A DNA stretch of 64,000 nucleotides from an uncultured Collinsella sp. Lineage in GTDB: Bacteria > Actinomycetota > Coriobacteriia > Coriobacteriales > Coriobacteriaceae. Shown in pieces: positions 56,661-64,000 of the stretch. The DNA lies in contig CAJJZP010000005.1 in the NCBI GenBank assembly GCA_905197665.1, positions 77,359 to 141,358 of the forward strand, given 5' to 3'. The position numbers and the translations under genes were made by a program. Below the pieces are notes generated by a model that was given only the letters and a program-made list of their open reading frames with translations, did no database searches and was not told the origin of the DNA. The stretch's first letter is position 1. Each line of letters begins with the position of its first letter.

Positions 56661-57599
56661 CTACTCCTTCGAATCGTTTTGAACTTTGCCGGCGGCCAGC
56701 ATCTGCTCGAACATCGAGGCCGACTGCGAAAAGTCGCTCGGCAGCACGACCGTCGAGGTTTTACCCGTGCGAGCGAACTCCGTCATCATCTCGGACCACT
56801 GCGTAAACATGAACAGTTGGTTGGCCTCGTCATTGCCGACACCCGTCTCCTGGATGATCTCGAGCGAATCTTTGATACCCAGCGCGATGGCCTTGCGCTG
56901 GTTGGCGATGCCCTCGCCCGCCTTTTCCATAGCCTCGGCCTCGGCGGTCGCCTCGGTGACGCGCTTGATGCGGTCGGCCTCGGCGAGCTCCTGCGCGGCA
57001 GCGCGCTTGCGCTGGGCAGCGTTGATGTCGTTCATGGAGTTCTCAACCTCGGTCGGCAGTGCGATTTTGGTGATGAGCGTCGACACGAGGGTGAAGCCGT
57101 AGGCGGCCATCTGCTCGGAAACGGTAGCGTTGACATCCTTGGCGATGTCATCCTTCTTGGCAAAGACCTCATCGAGTGTGTAGACGGGGATGGAGGAGCG
57201 CAGGGCGTCGGTGATGAAGTCGCGCATCTGGTCGACGGGCTCCTGCAGCATGTAGTAGCTCTTGTAGATGCCCGAATCTGCCGGGCCGGCGCCCATGTCG
57301 TAGCTCACGTGGTACTGAGCGGAGACCTCAAGACCGATGGTCACGTTGTCCTGGGTCTTAACGTCGATGCCAAAACCGTTTTTCATCGTGCGCAGGCTCA
57401 CCGTGGCGGCCTTGCGGTCGATCACGGGCACCTTCACGTGGAAGCCCGCGTTGACGATACGGTTGAACTTACCCAAGCGCTCGATGATTACGGCGTGCTG
57501 CTGTTCAACGACATAACAGGCGTTGGGGAGCAGCAGCAACAGGATGATGATGGGAATCAAAAGGCTGGTAAGGGCGGCGATGATACCGGAAAACAGCAT
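56661..57599 (-). CDS. SPFH/band-7 membrane protein (stomatin/paraslipin-like)
   Basis: 312 residues. One N-terminal membrane helix (IIAALTSLLIPIIILLLLLP), the SPFH domain (ACYVVEQQHAVIIERLGKFN, FHVKVPVID, TQDNVTIGLEVSAQYHVSY), then a coiled-coil arm (AAQRKRAAAQELAEADRIKR, EAEAMEKAGEG) and a hydrophobic/Gly end. Bacterial paraslipins form cages on the membrane that organise proteases or lipid domains. A NfeD partner, usual for one subgroup, is not adjacent. ATG 57599 follows GAGGAGAGACC. Cotranscribed with rlmH. Confidence 0.9.
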   Translation of the reverse strand: MLFSGIIAALTSLLIPIIILLLLLPNACYVVEQQHAVIIERLGKFNRIVNAGFHVKVPVIDRKAATVSLRTMKNGFGIDVKTQDNVTIGLEVSAQYHVSYDMGAGPADSGIYKSYYMLQEPVDQMRDFITDALRSSIPVYTLDEVFAKKDDIAKDVNATVSEQMAAYGFTLVSTLITKIALPTEVENSMNDINAAQRKRAAAQELAEADRIKRVTEATAEAEAMEKAGEGIANQRKAIALGIKDSLEIIQETGVGNDEANQLFMFTQWSEMMTEFARTGKTSTVVLPSDFSQSASMFEQMLAAGKVQNDSKE

Positions 57600-57657
57600 G
57601 GTCTCTCCTCTGATAGGCACACGTTGGTACTAGGATACCCGTCCAAGGAGATCGTGC

Positions 57658-57717
57658 ATAACAAAAAGAGCTCCCATTGCTGGGAGCTCTTTCAATCCAT
57701 GGTGCGGGCGAAAGGAC
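57658..57717 (-). repeat. Duplicate of the tRNA-Leu 3' end plus terminator (copy 1)
   Basis: Sixty bases nearly identical to 57848-57906: ATAACAAAAA, the GAGCTCCCATTGCTGGGAGC hairpin, TTCAATC, ATGGTGCGGGCGAAAGGAC. The last 18 bases are the acceptor 3' strand and CCA of tRNA-Leu. Only two or three bases differ. The hairpin still has a T-tail on the minus strand. Confidence 0.9.
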
Positions 57718-57847
57718 GTCCGCGTATCCGCTTCGCGGATCCGCACCGGCTTCGCCCGCCTGCCGGCGGACTCGCCAGCCCGCTAAAAACGCTCCGCGTT
57801 TTCTTTACGCTCGCTCCTTCGCAGGTTCAAGTCCCCGCGATGGGCCT
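57718..57847 (-). other. GC-rich insert between duplicated tRNA ends, with inverted T-arm-like sequence
   Basis: 130 bp. From left: CGCGTATCCGCTTCGCGGAT hairpin, GCCGGCGGAC, CGCTAAAAACGCTCCGCG, then AGGTTCAAGTCC (12 bases identical to the tRNA-Leu T-arm, but on the plus strand) and CCGCGATGGGCC. No open frame. The same architecture occurs at 63815-63946. Confidence 0.8.
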
Positions 57848-57852
57848 ATAAC

Positions 57853-57880
57853 AAAAAAGCTCCCATTGCTGGGAGCTCTT
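57853..57880 (-). terminator. Terminator of tRNA-Leu
   Basis: AGCTCCCA-GCAA-TGGGAGCT hairpin with minus-strand tail TTTTTTG, immediately downstream of the tRNA; an almost identical second copy lies at 57663-57691. Confidence 0.93.
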
Positions 57881-57888
57881 TCAATCAA

Positions 57889-57975
57889 TGGTGCGGGCGA
57901 AAGGACTTGAACCTTCATGGGGTTGCCCCCATACGGACCTGAACCGTACGCGTCTGCCAATTCCGCCACGCCCGC
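57889..57975 (-). tRNA. tRNA-Leu (anticodon CAG)
   Basis: 87 nt on the minus strand with CCA: acceptor GCGGGCG/CGCCCGC, anticodon arm TACGG-TTCAGGT-CCGTA, long variable arm (TGGGGGCAACCCCA), T-arm GAAGGTTCAAGTCCTTTC. It reads CUG codons. Confidence 0.97.
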
Positions 57976-58018
57976 GTGCAGGAATTAGAATAACGGAGCG
58001 CCACCGCGAACGCAAGAA

Positions 58019-58936
58019 CTATTTTTGAAAAAGTTTGCAGGCATTTTCCCAGGCGGCTCGAGCGATTGCTTCGGCGTCCTCGCCGGTACGATCGACGCGG
58101 TCGTTGACCAGCGCGTTTGCCGTGATGGAAATCATTGCAGGCTCGCACTCAAGACCGCGAATGGGCTCCGGCGCCATATAGGGACAATCCGTCTCGAACA
58201 AAATACGGTCGAGCGGGGTTGCCGCGAATGCCTCGCGCACGTCGTCGTTGCGCTTAAAGGTAGCCGCGCCGCCATAGGCGATGTAACAACCCAAATCCAC
58301 AAAGCGCTCCATCGTGGCTCGGTCCTCGCCAAAGCAGTGCAGTACGCAACCGGCCTGGGGCACGCCGACCTCGCGCAACACGTTGTAGGCGTCCACATGC
58401 GAGGTGCTCTCCCCGTCCGTGTCCTCATGACGCAGATGCAGCTCTACCGGCACATTGCGACGTACGGCAACCTCGAGTTGGCGCGCCATACAGTCGATCT
58501 GCACGTCGTGGGGCGCCGGCGCAATATCGTCGTCGTAATCCATGTGGTAGTCCAAACCGATCTCGCCAATACCAACGCATAGGGGATCATCGAGCGCAGT
58601 CACAATCTGGGCATGGATGTTATCGGTGTAGTCGGGCGCGCCATACGGATGCACGCCGGCAAGATACTTGATCTGCGGGATATCCTGCATCGGCAGAATT
58701 TCGCGCGTCAGCCAGTCGCTATAGTCCGTCACGCTGCGCTTGTCGGCGATGGGGTCGAAGACCGTCACCAACAGGTCGATGCCTGCCGCCTTGGCACGCA
58801 CGAGTGTCTCGGGCACATCCTTGCCCCAGAACGAAAGCAGATGCGCATGTGTGTCGGCAAGCGGTGCCAAGGGCACGGGACAAGCAACCGTCTTCTTTTT
58901 CTTGGTAAACGTCACGCGTTCGGCATTAAGCGTCAT
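58019..58936 (-). CDS. TatD-family metal-dependent hydrolase
   Basis: 305 residues. TIM-barrel nuclease/hydrolase with metal ligands in ADTHAHLLSF, GIGEIGLDYHMDYD, PVELHLRHED, VLHCFGED and FETDCPYMAPEP. Members degrade DNA 3' ends or act on D-aminoacyl-tRNA. The N-terminus carries about 25 extra residues with a KKKK run. It overlaps rsmA by 11 nt, a common tatD-rsmA arrangement; GGGAGCTTTCCC within rsmA serves as ribosome site for ATG 58936. Confidence 0.92.
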   Translation of the reverse strand: MTLNAERVTFTKKKKTVACPVPLAPLADTHAHLLSFWGKDVPETLVRAKAAGIDLLVTVFDPIADKRSVTDYSDWLTREILPMQDIPQIKYLAGVHPYGAPDYTDNIHAQIVTALDDPLCVGIGEIGLDYHMDYDDDIAPAPHDVQIDCMARQLEVAVRRNVPVELHLRHEDTDGESTSHVDAYNVLREVGVPQAGCVLHCFGEDRATMERFVDLGCYIAYGGAATFKRNDDVREAFAATPLDRILFETDCPYMAPEPIRGLECEPAMISITANALVNDRVDRTGEDAEAIARAAWENACKLFQK

Positions 58937-59786
58937 GGGAAAGCTCCCGAGCCAGGCACACAAAGTCGGCGACGCCGAGCGTCTCGGCGCGCGTGGTGGG
59001 TGCGATACCGCAAGCCTCAAAGGCGGCATCGAGCACGTCCTTGGCAAAGCCGTTGGCGCTCATGGAATTGCGGATGGTCTTGCGACGCTGAGCAAATGCA
59101 GCATCAATCACGCGGGCTACAAATTCGCGACCGAGTCCTTCGGGCACCACACCGTCAACACGGTCGATACGCACGACGGCCGAGTCCACGTGCGGTGCCG
59201 GCATAAAGCAACGTGGCGGCACCTCAAAGCGACCCGTAACCTGCGCATACAGGCCGAGCTTTGCCGTGTAGCCGCCATAGGTCTTGTTACCCGGCACCGC
59301 GGCAATGCGATCGGCAACCTCCTTTTGAACCATGACCACGGCACGCTTGAGCGCGGGCATCGTCTGGAAGAACTGCAGGATGATCGTCGCCGCCACGTTA
59401 TAGGGCAGGTTCGCGACAAATACCGTCGGCTCACCGCCTGCAGCCTGCTCAATCTGCCCCGTCGTCACCTTGAGCGCGTCGCCCATGATAAAGCGGAAGT
59501 TGGCATAGTCGGCGGCATGGGCATCGAGCACCGGTTCGAGTTCGGGATCGGCCTCGATCGACGTGACGCACGCCGCCTCCTGCAGCAGCGCGAGCGTGAG
59601 CGTACCAACGCCCGGGCCAACCTCGAGCACGCGCTCATCGCCCGTGAGCTCGGAAAGCTCGCAAATGCGCTCGATCACATGGTTGTCGATCAGGAAGTTC
59701 TGGCCCAGGCGATGCTTGGTCGCAAGGCCAAACTCCTCCAGCAGCCCCCTTGTTGCCGTGGGGTTTGCCAAAGGCGAAGTTGTCAT
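58926..59786 (-). CDS. rsmA: 16S rRNA dimethyladenosine transferase RsmA (KsgA)
   Basis: 286 residues. It dimethylates A1518 and A1519 in helix 45 of 16S rRNA. SAM-binding motifs: LGQNFLIDNHVIERICEL, VLEVGPGVGTLTLALL, the catalytic NLPYNVAATIILQF, VVMVQKEVADRIAA, KTYGGYTAKLGL, RCFMPAPHVDSAVVRI and FAQRRKTIRNSM. AAGGAGGCAACT precedes the ATG. Followed by tatD with an overlap. Confidence 0.97.
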   Translation of the reverse strand: MTTSPLANPTATRGLLEEFGLATKHRLGQNFLIDNHVIERICELSELTGDERVLEVGPGVGTLTLALLQEAACVTSIEADPELEPVLDAHAADYANFRFIMGDALKVTTGQIEQAAGGEPTVFVANLPYNVAATIILQFFQTMPALKRAVVMVQKEVADRIAAVPGNKTYGGYTAKLGLYAQVTGRFEVPPRCFMPAPHVDSAVVRIDRVDGVVPEGLGREFVARVIDAAFAQRRKTIRNSMSANGFAKDVLDAAFEACGIAPTTRAETLGVADFVCLARELSHDA

Positions 59787-59820
59787 AGTTGCCTCCTTAG
59801 CATGATGGCGGCGTCTTGAA

Positions 59821-59854
59821 ACAAAAGGGCATGGACCGTTGCGGCCATGCCCTT
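59821..59854 (-). terminator. Terminator of metG
   Basis: AAGGGCATGG/CCATGCCCTT hairpin with minus-strand tail TTTGTTTC; 40 nt past the metG stop and ahead of rsmA. Confidence 0.85.
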
Positions 59855-59893
59855 ACATCTAAACAGCAAATTGCCGATATGGCGCACGGCGTC

Positions 59894-61495
59894 TTAGCCC
59901 AGACGCGGGAACAGCGGCTCACCCTTCTCGACGGGCTGACCACCGGCAAGCAGGCCCCAAGCGCAAATGCCCTTGAGGTCGTCGCTCGCGGCCTCGTCCT
60001 CGCAGGACAGGCGGCGCAGGGCTTCGGCAGAGGTCTGAGGCATGAGCGGCATCAGCAGGTGAGCGGCAATGCGGATGGCCTCGAGCAGGTTGTAGATCAC
60101 AAATGCCAGCTCGTCAGCCTTAGCCTCATCCTTGGCAAGCGCCCAAGGCTCGGAGTCCTCGATGTAGTGGTTGGCGGCGTGGATGAGCTCCATAACCTCG
60201 TCCTTGGCTCCGCCGTAATCGAGCACGTCCATCTTGGCCATGTAGCGGTCGACCAGGCCATCGGCGATCTTTGCCAGCGGGTTGTCGAACGCATCGAACG
60301 ATGCGGGCTTGGCGGGCGCGCAACCGTCAAAGTACTTGCCGCTCATGTTGAGCGAACGCGAGATAAGGTTGCCCCAGCTGTTGGCCAAGTCGGCGTTGTA
60401 GACCTGCTCCATGCGATCGAAGCTGATAGCGCCGTCGGTACCGGGAACGACGTCGGTCATAAAGTAGTAGCGATAGCCCTCGACGCCCAGCATGTCGATA
60501 ACGTCCTGCGGAGCGATGGCGTTACCGCGGCTCTTGGACATCTTCTCGGCCTTGCCGGTCTCGGCATTGCGCACGGTCAGGAAGCCGTGGGCAAAGACGT
60601 GCTCGGGCAGGGCCTCGCCGATGGTCATGAGCATGGCGGGCCAAATGACGCAGTGGAAGCGGATGATGTCCTTACCCACGATGTGGAACTGCGCGGGCCA
60701 GCGATAGGCCAGCTCGGCACGGGCCTCGTCGGTGTCGACACCGTAGCCGACGGCTGTCATATAGTTGAGCAGCGCATCGAACCACACGTAGGTCACGTGA
60801 CCCTCGTCAAACGGGACCTGAATGCCCCAGTCAAAGCTCGTACGGCTCACGGAAAGGTCGTTAAGGCCGCCCTCGACAAAGCTGCGAACCTCGTTCATGC
60901 GGAACGCAGGCTCGACAAAGTCGGGGTGCTCATCATAGAGCTTGAGCAGCTTGTCCTGGAAGGCGGAAAGCTTAAAGAAGTAGGACTCCTCCTGCACGCG
61001 CTCAAGCGGACGGTGGCAGTCGGGGCACAGGTGCTGGCCGACGCTGCCGTACTCCTCGTCGCCCTTCTGGACCTGCGTATCGGTGAAGTAGGTCTCGTCA
61101 GGCACGCAATACCAACCGTCGTAGCTGCCCTTATACAGGTAGCCGGACTCCTTCATGCGCTCCCACAGGTACTGCACGGCATGATGCTGGCGCGGCTCGG
61201 TGGTGCGGATGAAGTCGTCGTTGGAGATCTCGAGCTTGCTCCAAAGCTCCTTGAAGTGCGGAGCCTGGCTGTCGGTCCACTCCTGCGGCGTCATGCCATG
61301 CTTGGCTGCGGCCTCGGCGACCTTCTCGCCGTGCTCGTCCATGCCGGTCAGGAACTTGACGTTATAGCCGGCGGAACGGCGATAGCGAGCCTGAACGTCG
61401 GCGATGATGGTGGAATAAGCCGTGCCCAGGTGTGGATCGGCGTTGACGTAGTAGATGGGCGTCGTGATAAAGAACGAAGGCTTGCTTTGATCCAT
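59894..61495 (-). CDS. metG: Methionyl-tRNA synthetase
   Basis: 533 residues, class I. HIGH region (FITTPIYYVNADPHLGTAY), editing-type insertion with one zinc knuckle half (CPDCHRPLERVQEESYFF), FVEGGLNDLSVSRTSFDWGI, HIVGKDIIRFHCVIWPAML and the KMSKS motif in EKMSKSRGNAIAP. It ends without the C-terminal EMAP-II-like dimerisation domain. CTGGAGGAC precedes the ATG at 61495. Preceded by rsmI on the same strand, 69 bp away. Confidence 0.97.
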   Translation of the reverse strand: MDQSKPSFFITTPIYYVNADPHLGTAYSTIIADVQARYRRSAGYNVKFLTGMDEHGEKVAEAAAKHGMTPQEWTDSQAPHFKELWSKLEISNDDFIRTTEPRQHHAVQYLWERMKESGYLYKGSYDGWYCVPDETYFTDTQVQKGDEEYGSVGQHLCPDCHRPLERVQEESYFFKLSAFQDKLLKLYDEHPDFVEPAFRMNEVRSFVEGGLNDLSVSRTSFDWGIQVPFDEGHVTYVWFDALLNYMTAVGYGVDTDEARAELAYRWPAQFHIVGKDIIRFHCVIWPAMLMTIGEALPEHVFAHGFLTVRNAETGKAEKMSKSRGNAIAPQDVIDMLGVEGYRYYFMTDVVPGTDGAISFDRMEQVYNADLANSWGNLISRSLNMSGKYFDGCAPAKPASFDAFDNPLAKIADGLVDRYMAKMDVLDYGGAKDEVMELIHAANHYIEDSEPWALAKDEAKADELAFVIYNLLEAIRIAAHLLMPLMPQTSAEALRRLSCEDEAASDDLKGICAWGLLAGGQPVEKGEPLFPRLG

Positions 61496-61564
61496 GGGGT
61501 TTGTCCTCCAGAAAAACGTTGCATACAGAGGATGATTCTAGCGCAAGGGCTGGATATCCTCCAT

Positions 61565-62443
61565 CTATTGCATATCGAGCACCATGGCATAGACATCGCG
61601 CTTGCGGCGCGAATACTTCTGAGACAGGCGCTTGGCCACCGCAGACGCGGGCTCCCCCTCCTCGAGCGCGGCGCGGATATCCTCGCGCAGGGCCTCGTCG
61701 GGATCCGCTGCCGCGGCGCCAACCGGCACGATACCGGCCTCCTCATCCTCGCTCGGCGGCGCGATGACCAGCGCAATCTCGCCCTTTACCTCGCCGCGAG
61801 CACGCAGCTCCTCGGCAAGCTGGGCAGCGGACCCGCGCAAGACCTCCTCGTGCAGCTTAGTGAGTTCGCGGCAGACGGCAACCTCACGCTGGGGAAAGAC
61901 CTCCGCCACGGCCTCGAGCGTCGCCACGATGCGATGTGGAGACTCGTAGAAGATGAGTGCGCCGGGCACCACGGCAAGGCGCTGCAAACGGCGCACGCGG
62001 TCGCCGTGCTTTCGGCCCAAAAAACCCTCGAAGAAAAAATGCTCGCAGGGAATGCCGGACGAAACGAGCGCCGTGACGCAAGCAGAAGGCCCGGGAATAA
62101 CCTCGACGGGCACATCGGCCTCACGCGCCGCCTCGACCAGTGCCTGACCGGGATCGGATACGCTCGGCATACCGGCGTCCGAGGCAAAGGCGAGGGTCTC
62201 CCCCGCCAGCAGGCGGTCGACCAGACCAGCGGCGCGGCTGGCAATCACGTTCTCATCGCAACGGACAAGCGGTTTGGAGATACCCAGGTGCATTAGCAGC
62301 TTTGACGTCACACGCGTGTCTTCGCAGCAGATGACATCGGCGGCGGCAAACGCCTCGCCAACGCGCGGGGACAGATCTCCCAAGTTGCCAATGGGTGTGC
62401 CGACCACATAGAGTTTGCCCGTATGGGCGCTGTTTTGCGTCAT
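61565..62443 (-). CDS. rsmI: 16S rRNA 2'-O-ribose methyltransferase RsmI
   Basis: 292 residues. It methylates C1402 at the ribosomal P site using SAM; family of tetrapyrrole-type methylases. Diagnostic segments: LYVVGTPIGNLGDLSPRVGE, CEDTRVTSKLLMHLGI, FASDAGMPSVSDPGQALV, VIPGPSACVTALVSSGIPCE, FFFEGFLGRK, FYESPHRI and REVAVCRELTKLHEEVLRG; a C-terminal RsmI helix-turn-helix (REDIRAALEEGEPASAVAKR) completes it. TAGGTTGAT precedes the ATG. It starts six bases after the GH5-like gene stop. Confidence 0.97.
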   Translation of the reverse strand: MTQNSAHTGKLYVVGTPIGNLGDLSPRVGEAFAAADVICCEDTRVTSKLLMHLGISKPLVRCDENVIASRAAGLVDRLLAGETLAFASDAGMPSVSDPGQALVEAAREADVPVEVIPGPSACVTALVSSGIPCEHFFFEGFLGRKHGDRVRRLQRLAVVPGALIFYESPHRIVATLEAVAEVFPQREVAVCRELTKLHEEVLRGSAAQLAEELRARGEVKGEIALVIAPPSEDEEAGIVPVGAAAADPDEALREDIRAALEEGEPASAVAKRLSQKYSRRKRDVYAMVLDMQ

Positions 62444-62449
62444 ATCAAC

Positions 62450-63511
62450 CTATTCAATCATGCCGCGCTCGAGCGTACCGAGCGCCGCGCGGGCATCCCA
62501 TGCTGCAATGCGCTTCTCGGTCTTCCACGTTTGGAAGAACCAACCGGCAGCCGGCGCAAACGAAGCCAGCTGATTGGCGATAAACACGCGCTCGTAGGCA
62601 TTGCGGCCCTCGGGCGTAACCGACGAGTTGGCAAAGATCGCCGCGCCCGACCATTCGCCCACCAGCACGGGGAACCCAGTCGAAATCGCTTCTTTAAGCT
62701 CGCGCTTGTTACGCGAAATCGCCGTCGTCAGCCCGCGAGGGCTCGTGATGTCGAGCGCATACTCGTCGCGGTAATGGTACAGGTGAAGGTCCATGTAGAC
62801 GTTCTTGTACTTGGCGCCGCGCATAAAATGCTTCCACTCGCTGGGATGCCCCGACGACGAGAAGACGACGATCTTATCCTCGGGCATATACGAACGGACG
62901 AGCTCGTAGGCATCGCGATAGAAATTGCGCAGGTAGTGAGCGGGAATGCCATCCGTCATGGTGAAGAGGCTCTTGCGAACGCTCATCTGCGGCGTGTCCA
63001 GCAGCTCAATGCCCAGCAGGCTCTCGGCCTCGCCATAGCGATCGGCCAAGCGCTCGAGCACGTCGAGTGCGACATGACGGCCGCTGGTGGACGAATGCCA
63101 CTCGGCAACAGCCTCCGGCGTGGTGGGCGAATCGTTGGAATCGCCCTGGCCACCGGGCACGGTTGCCAGATCGAGCAGCACGCGGATGTCGTACTTGGCA
63201 GCCCACTCAATTGCGCGGTCGATGTAATCGACAACCGATATGTAGGAGGCATCGGACTCCTGTGAGCCAAAGGCATACCAGGGCACCGGCAGACGCACGG
63301 CATTGAGACCGATCTGCGCCATGCGGCGAAAATCGTCCTCGCTCACAAACGTCTCGTAATGGCGGCGCATGCGCTCGTTATAGGCGGCGGTACCCATGGC
63401 CTCCTGTAGCTCAGCCGCGTTGGATGCACCGGTCGCCGCGTACAGCGACGGGGTCACCCAAGGCTCGGGAATAAACCAGCCAGAGAGATTAACGCCGAGT
63501 ATCCTCTCCAT
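62450..63511 (-). CDS. GH5-like (exo-glucanase type) protein lacking the usual acid/base Glu
   Basis: 353 residues with the TIM-barrel pattern of GH5 exo-beta-glucanases: GVNLSGWFIPEPWVTPSLYA, GLNAVRLPVPWYAF, IRVLLDLATVPGGQGDSNDS, MDLHLYHYRDEY and the nucleophile region VLVGEWSGA (Glu286). Where active members read GIELLNEP, this protein has GIELLDTP (167-174), so Asn becomes Asp172 and the acid/base Glu becomes Thr173. There is no signal peptide, so it is cytoplasmic. It may act by another mechanism, on activated substrates, or be non-catalytic. ATG 63511 follows AAGGGGGC; a GTG three bases earlier is also possible. Cotranscribed with rsmI. Confidence 0.85.
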   Translation of the reverse strand: MERILGVNLSGWFIPEPWVTPSLYAATGASNAAELQEAMGTAAYNERMRRHYETFVSEDDFRRMAQIGLNAVRLPVPWYAFGSQESDASYISVVDYIDRAIEWAAKYDIRVLLDLATVPGGQGDSNDSPTTPEAVAEWHSSTSGRHVALDVLERLADRYGEAESLLGIELLDTPQMSVRKSLFTMTDGIPAHYLRNFYRDAYELVRSYMPEDKIVVFSSSGHPSEWKHFMRGAKYKNVYMDLHLYHYRDEYALDITSPRGLTTAISRNKRELKEAISTGFPVLVGEWSGAAIFANSSVTPEGRNAYERVFIANQLASFAPAAGWFFQTWKTEKRIAAWDARAALGTLERGMIE

Positions 63512-63705
63512 CACTGCCCCCTTCGGATCATGCAGGTCGAACCCGCATCGTATTGCGTAGGATAAGTATCGTTTTGAGTATACCCGCGTGTGCGGACAGG
63601 CGACCGAACGGTCTGCAAAGTGACGCGAAAGTGGGAGGAATGTCTGGGAGCAGACGGACTCGGAATGGTGCGACGAGGTGTGTACGCGCGCCGGAGGCAG
63701 GCACC

Positions 63706-63751
63706 GGAAAGTGTGTCCCGTTCTGAGCCCTTATTCTGGGACGCAGTTTCC
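63706..63751. repeat. Extragenic palindrome GGAAAGTGTGTCCC...GGGACGCAGTTTCC
   Basis: Two 14-bp arms pair at 12 of 14 positions across an 18-bp spacer (GTTCTGAGCCCTTATTCT). The stem is not followed by a T-tract. It looks like a REP-type element. Confidence 0.65.
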
Positions 63752-63760
63752 GCAGAACCC

Positions 63761-63814
63761 TACATAAAAGAAAAGGACCCCTTTGCAGAGGTCCTAGTCA
63801 ATTCAAGGTGGCGG
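63761..63814 (-). repeat. Terminator plus tRNA 3'-end duplicate (copy 1)
   Basis: Fifty-four bases exactly repeated at 63947-64000, period 186 bp. The unit includes AAAAGGACC..GGTCC hairpin (AGGACCCCTTTGCAGAGGTCCT) in two parts and GGTGGCGG, the start of a minus-strand tRNA 3' end (CCGCCACC). The continuation GGAAGGGAATCG is a truncated tRNA 3' strand. Confidence 0.85.
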
Positions 63815-63946
63815 GGAAGGGAATCGCGTCCGCGCGCTGCGCGGACGGACCGCTGCGGCGCTTACGCGCCTTGCGAGCTGCGCTGGCAAACGCTTACGCG
63901 TTTACTCAGCTCCGCGCCCTCACGGGGTTCGATTCCGTGCGAGGGC
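63815..63946 (-). other. GC-rich insert with inverted T-arm-like hairpin
   Basis: Contains CGTCCGCGCGCTGCGCGGACG and GGCGCTTACGCGCC hairpins, AAACGCTTACGCGTTT, then GCCCTC...GAGGGC enclosing CACGGGGTTCGATTCCGTG, a T-arm-like hairpin on the plus strand. Same order of parts as 57718-57847 although the sequences differ. Confidence 0.75.
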
Positions 63947-64000
63947 TACATAAAAGAAAAGGACCCCTTTGCAGAGGTCCTAGTCAATTCAAGGTGGCGG
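63947..64000 (-). repeat. Terminator plus start of a tRNA gene 3' end (copy 2, cut by window edge)
   Basis: Second copy of the 54-bp unit, running off the window at GGTGGCGG. A complete minus-strand tRNA gene (ending CCGCCACC) is expected just beyond position 64000. On the minus strand the hairpin AGGACC/GGTCCT is followed by TTTTCTTTT, a proper terminator. Confidence 0.7.

Larger units (their letters stand above)
63512..64000. other. Gene-free right end: palindromic repeat and tRNA-end duplication
   Basis: 489 bp. It holds the GH5 promoter region, a 46-bp imperfect palindrome (63706-63751) and a duplicated terminator-tRNA-end unit (63761-64000). No believable frame. Confidence 0.75.

Overview
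The window looks like a chromosomal segment of a GC-rich Gram-positive gut actinobacterium of the class Coriobacteriia, most probably Collinsella or a close relative. This is inferred from gene content: a glutamine synthetase with an OmpR-type partner, two feoA genes next to feoB, a nickel lactate-racemase (lar) cluster, paired YhgE/Pip proteins, an HPr with no regulatory serine, and an Old Yellow Enzyme/dienoyl-CoA reductase-like flavoenzyme. No database search was possible, so the genus is a guess. Coding density is high and most genes lie on the minus strand.

Layout. 1-6.2 kb: partial ligA, an HtrA protease, a lower-GC islet with two small unknown genes and the remnant of a papain-fold peptidase, then a glutamine-synthetase-like gene followed by an atypical response regulator. 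6.3-9.1 kb: a HepT/MntA-type toxin-antitoxin pair whose antitoxin carries an extra RelB/DinJ-like domain, then LacI- and GntR-type regulators. 9.1-11.2 kb: a repeat-rich intergenic stretch and an AlbA_2-domain regulator with a long inverted repeat at its promoter. 11.2-19.3 kb: flavoenzyme, feo iron-uptake genes, HPr and aspS. 19.3-24.7 kb: serB, then larB-larC-tetR facing larD-larA. 25.2-31.7 kb: PEP carboxylase, hisS, an MFS remnant and an M20 amidohydrolase. 31.7-40.3 kb: an EamA permease, two adjoining YhgE/Pip genes and htpG. 40.5-43.1 kb: a GNAT and a cpsB-cpsD-cpsC set for polysaccharide chain-length control. 43.3-50.0 kb: phoR-phoP-pstB and a VanRS-like pair divergent from a D,D-carboxypeptidase. 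50.1-63.5 kb: three tRNA genes, serS, proC, rlmH, an SPFH protein, tatD-rsmA, metG, rsmI and an unusual GH5-like protein.

How genes work together. LarA racemises lactate with a nickel-pincer cofactor whose synthesis starts with LarB and continues with LarC; LarD is the likely lactate channel. The LarC here lacks the C-terminal part, and larE is not in the window. FeoA/FeoA/FeoB import ferrous iron. PstB sits with its PhoPR-type pair but without PstSCA. CpsB/C/D form the tyrosine phospho-relay controlling polysaccharide export.

The most unusual signal is non-coding. (i) At two tRNA loci (57.66-57.91 kb and 63.76-64.00 kb) the terminator plus the last ~18 nt of the tRNA are duplicated about 186-190 bp apart, with a GC-rich hairpin segment and an inverted T-arm-like sequence between the copies; a third tRNA (Ser-GCU) has an exact inverted T-arm copy behind its terminator. 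(ii) Two ~125-bp elements (22.46 and 25.05 kb) share a core, but their 29-bp outer arms differ completely while each stays perfectly self-complementary. (iii) Several other palindromic intergenic repeats are present. In the proteins, the fused RelB/DinJ-MntA antitoxin and the glutamine synthetase and GH5 with replaced catalytic residues deserve attention.
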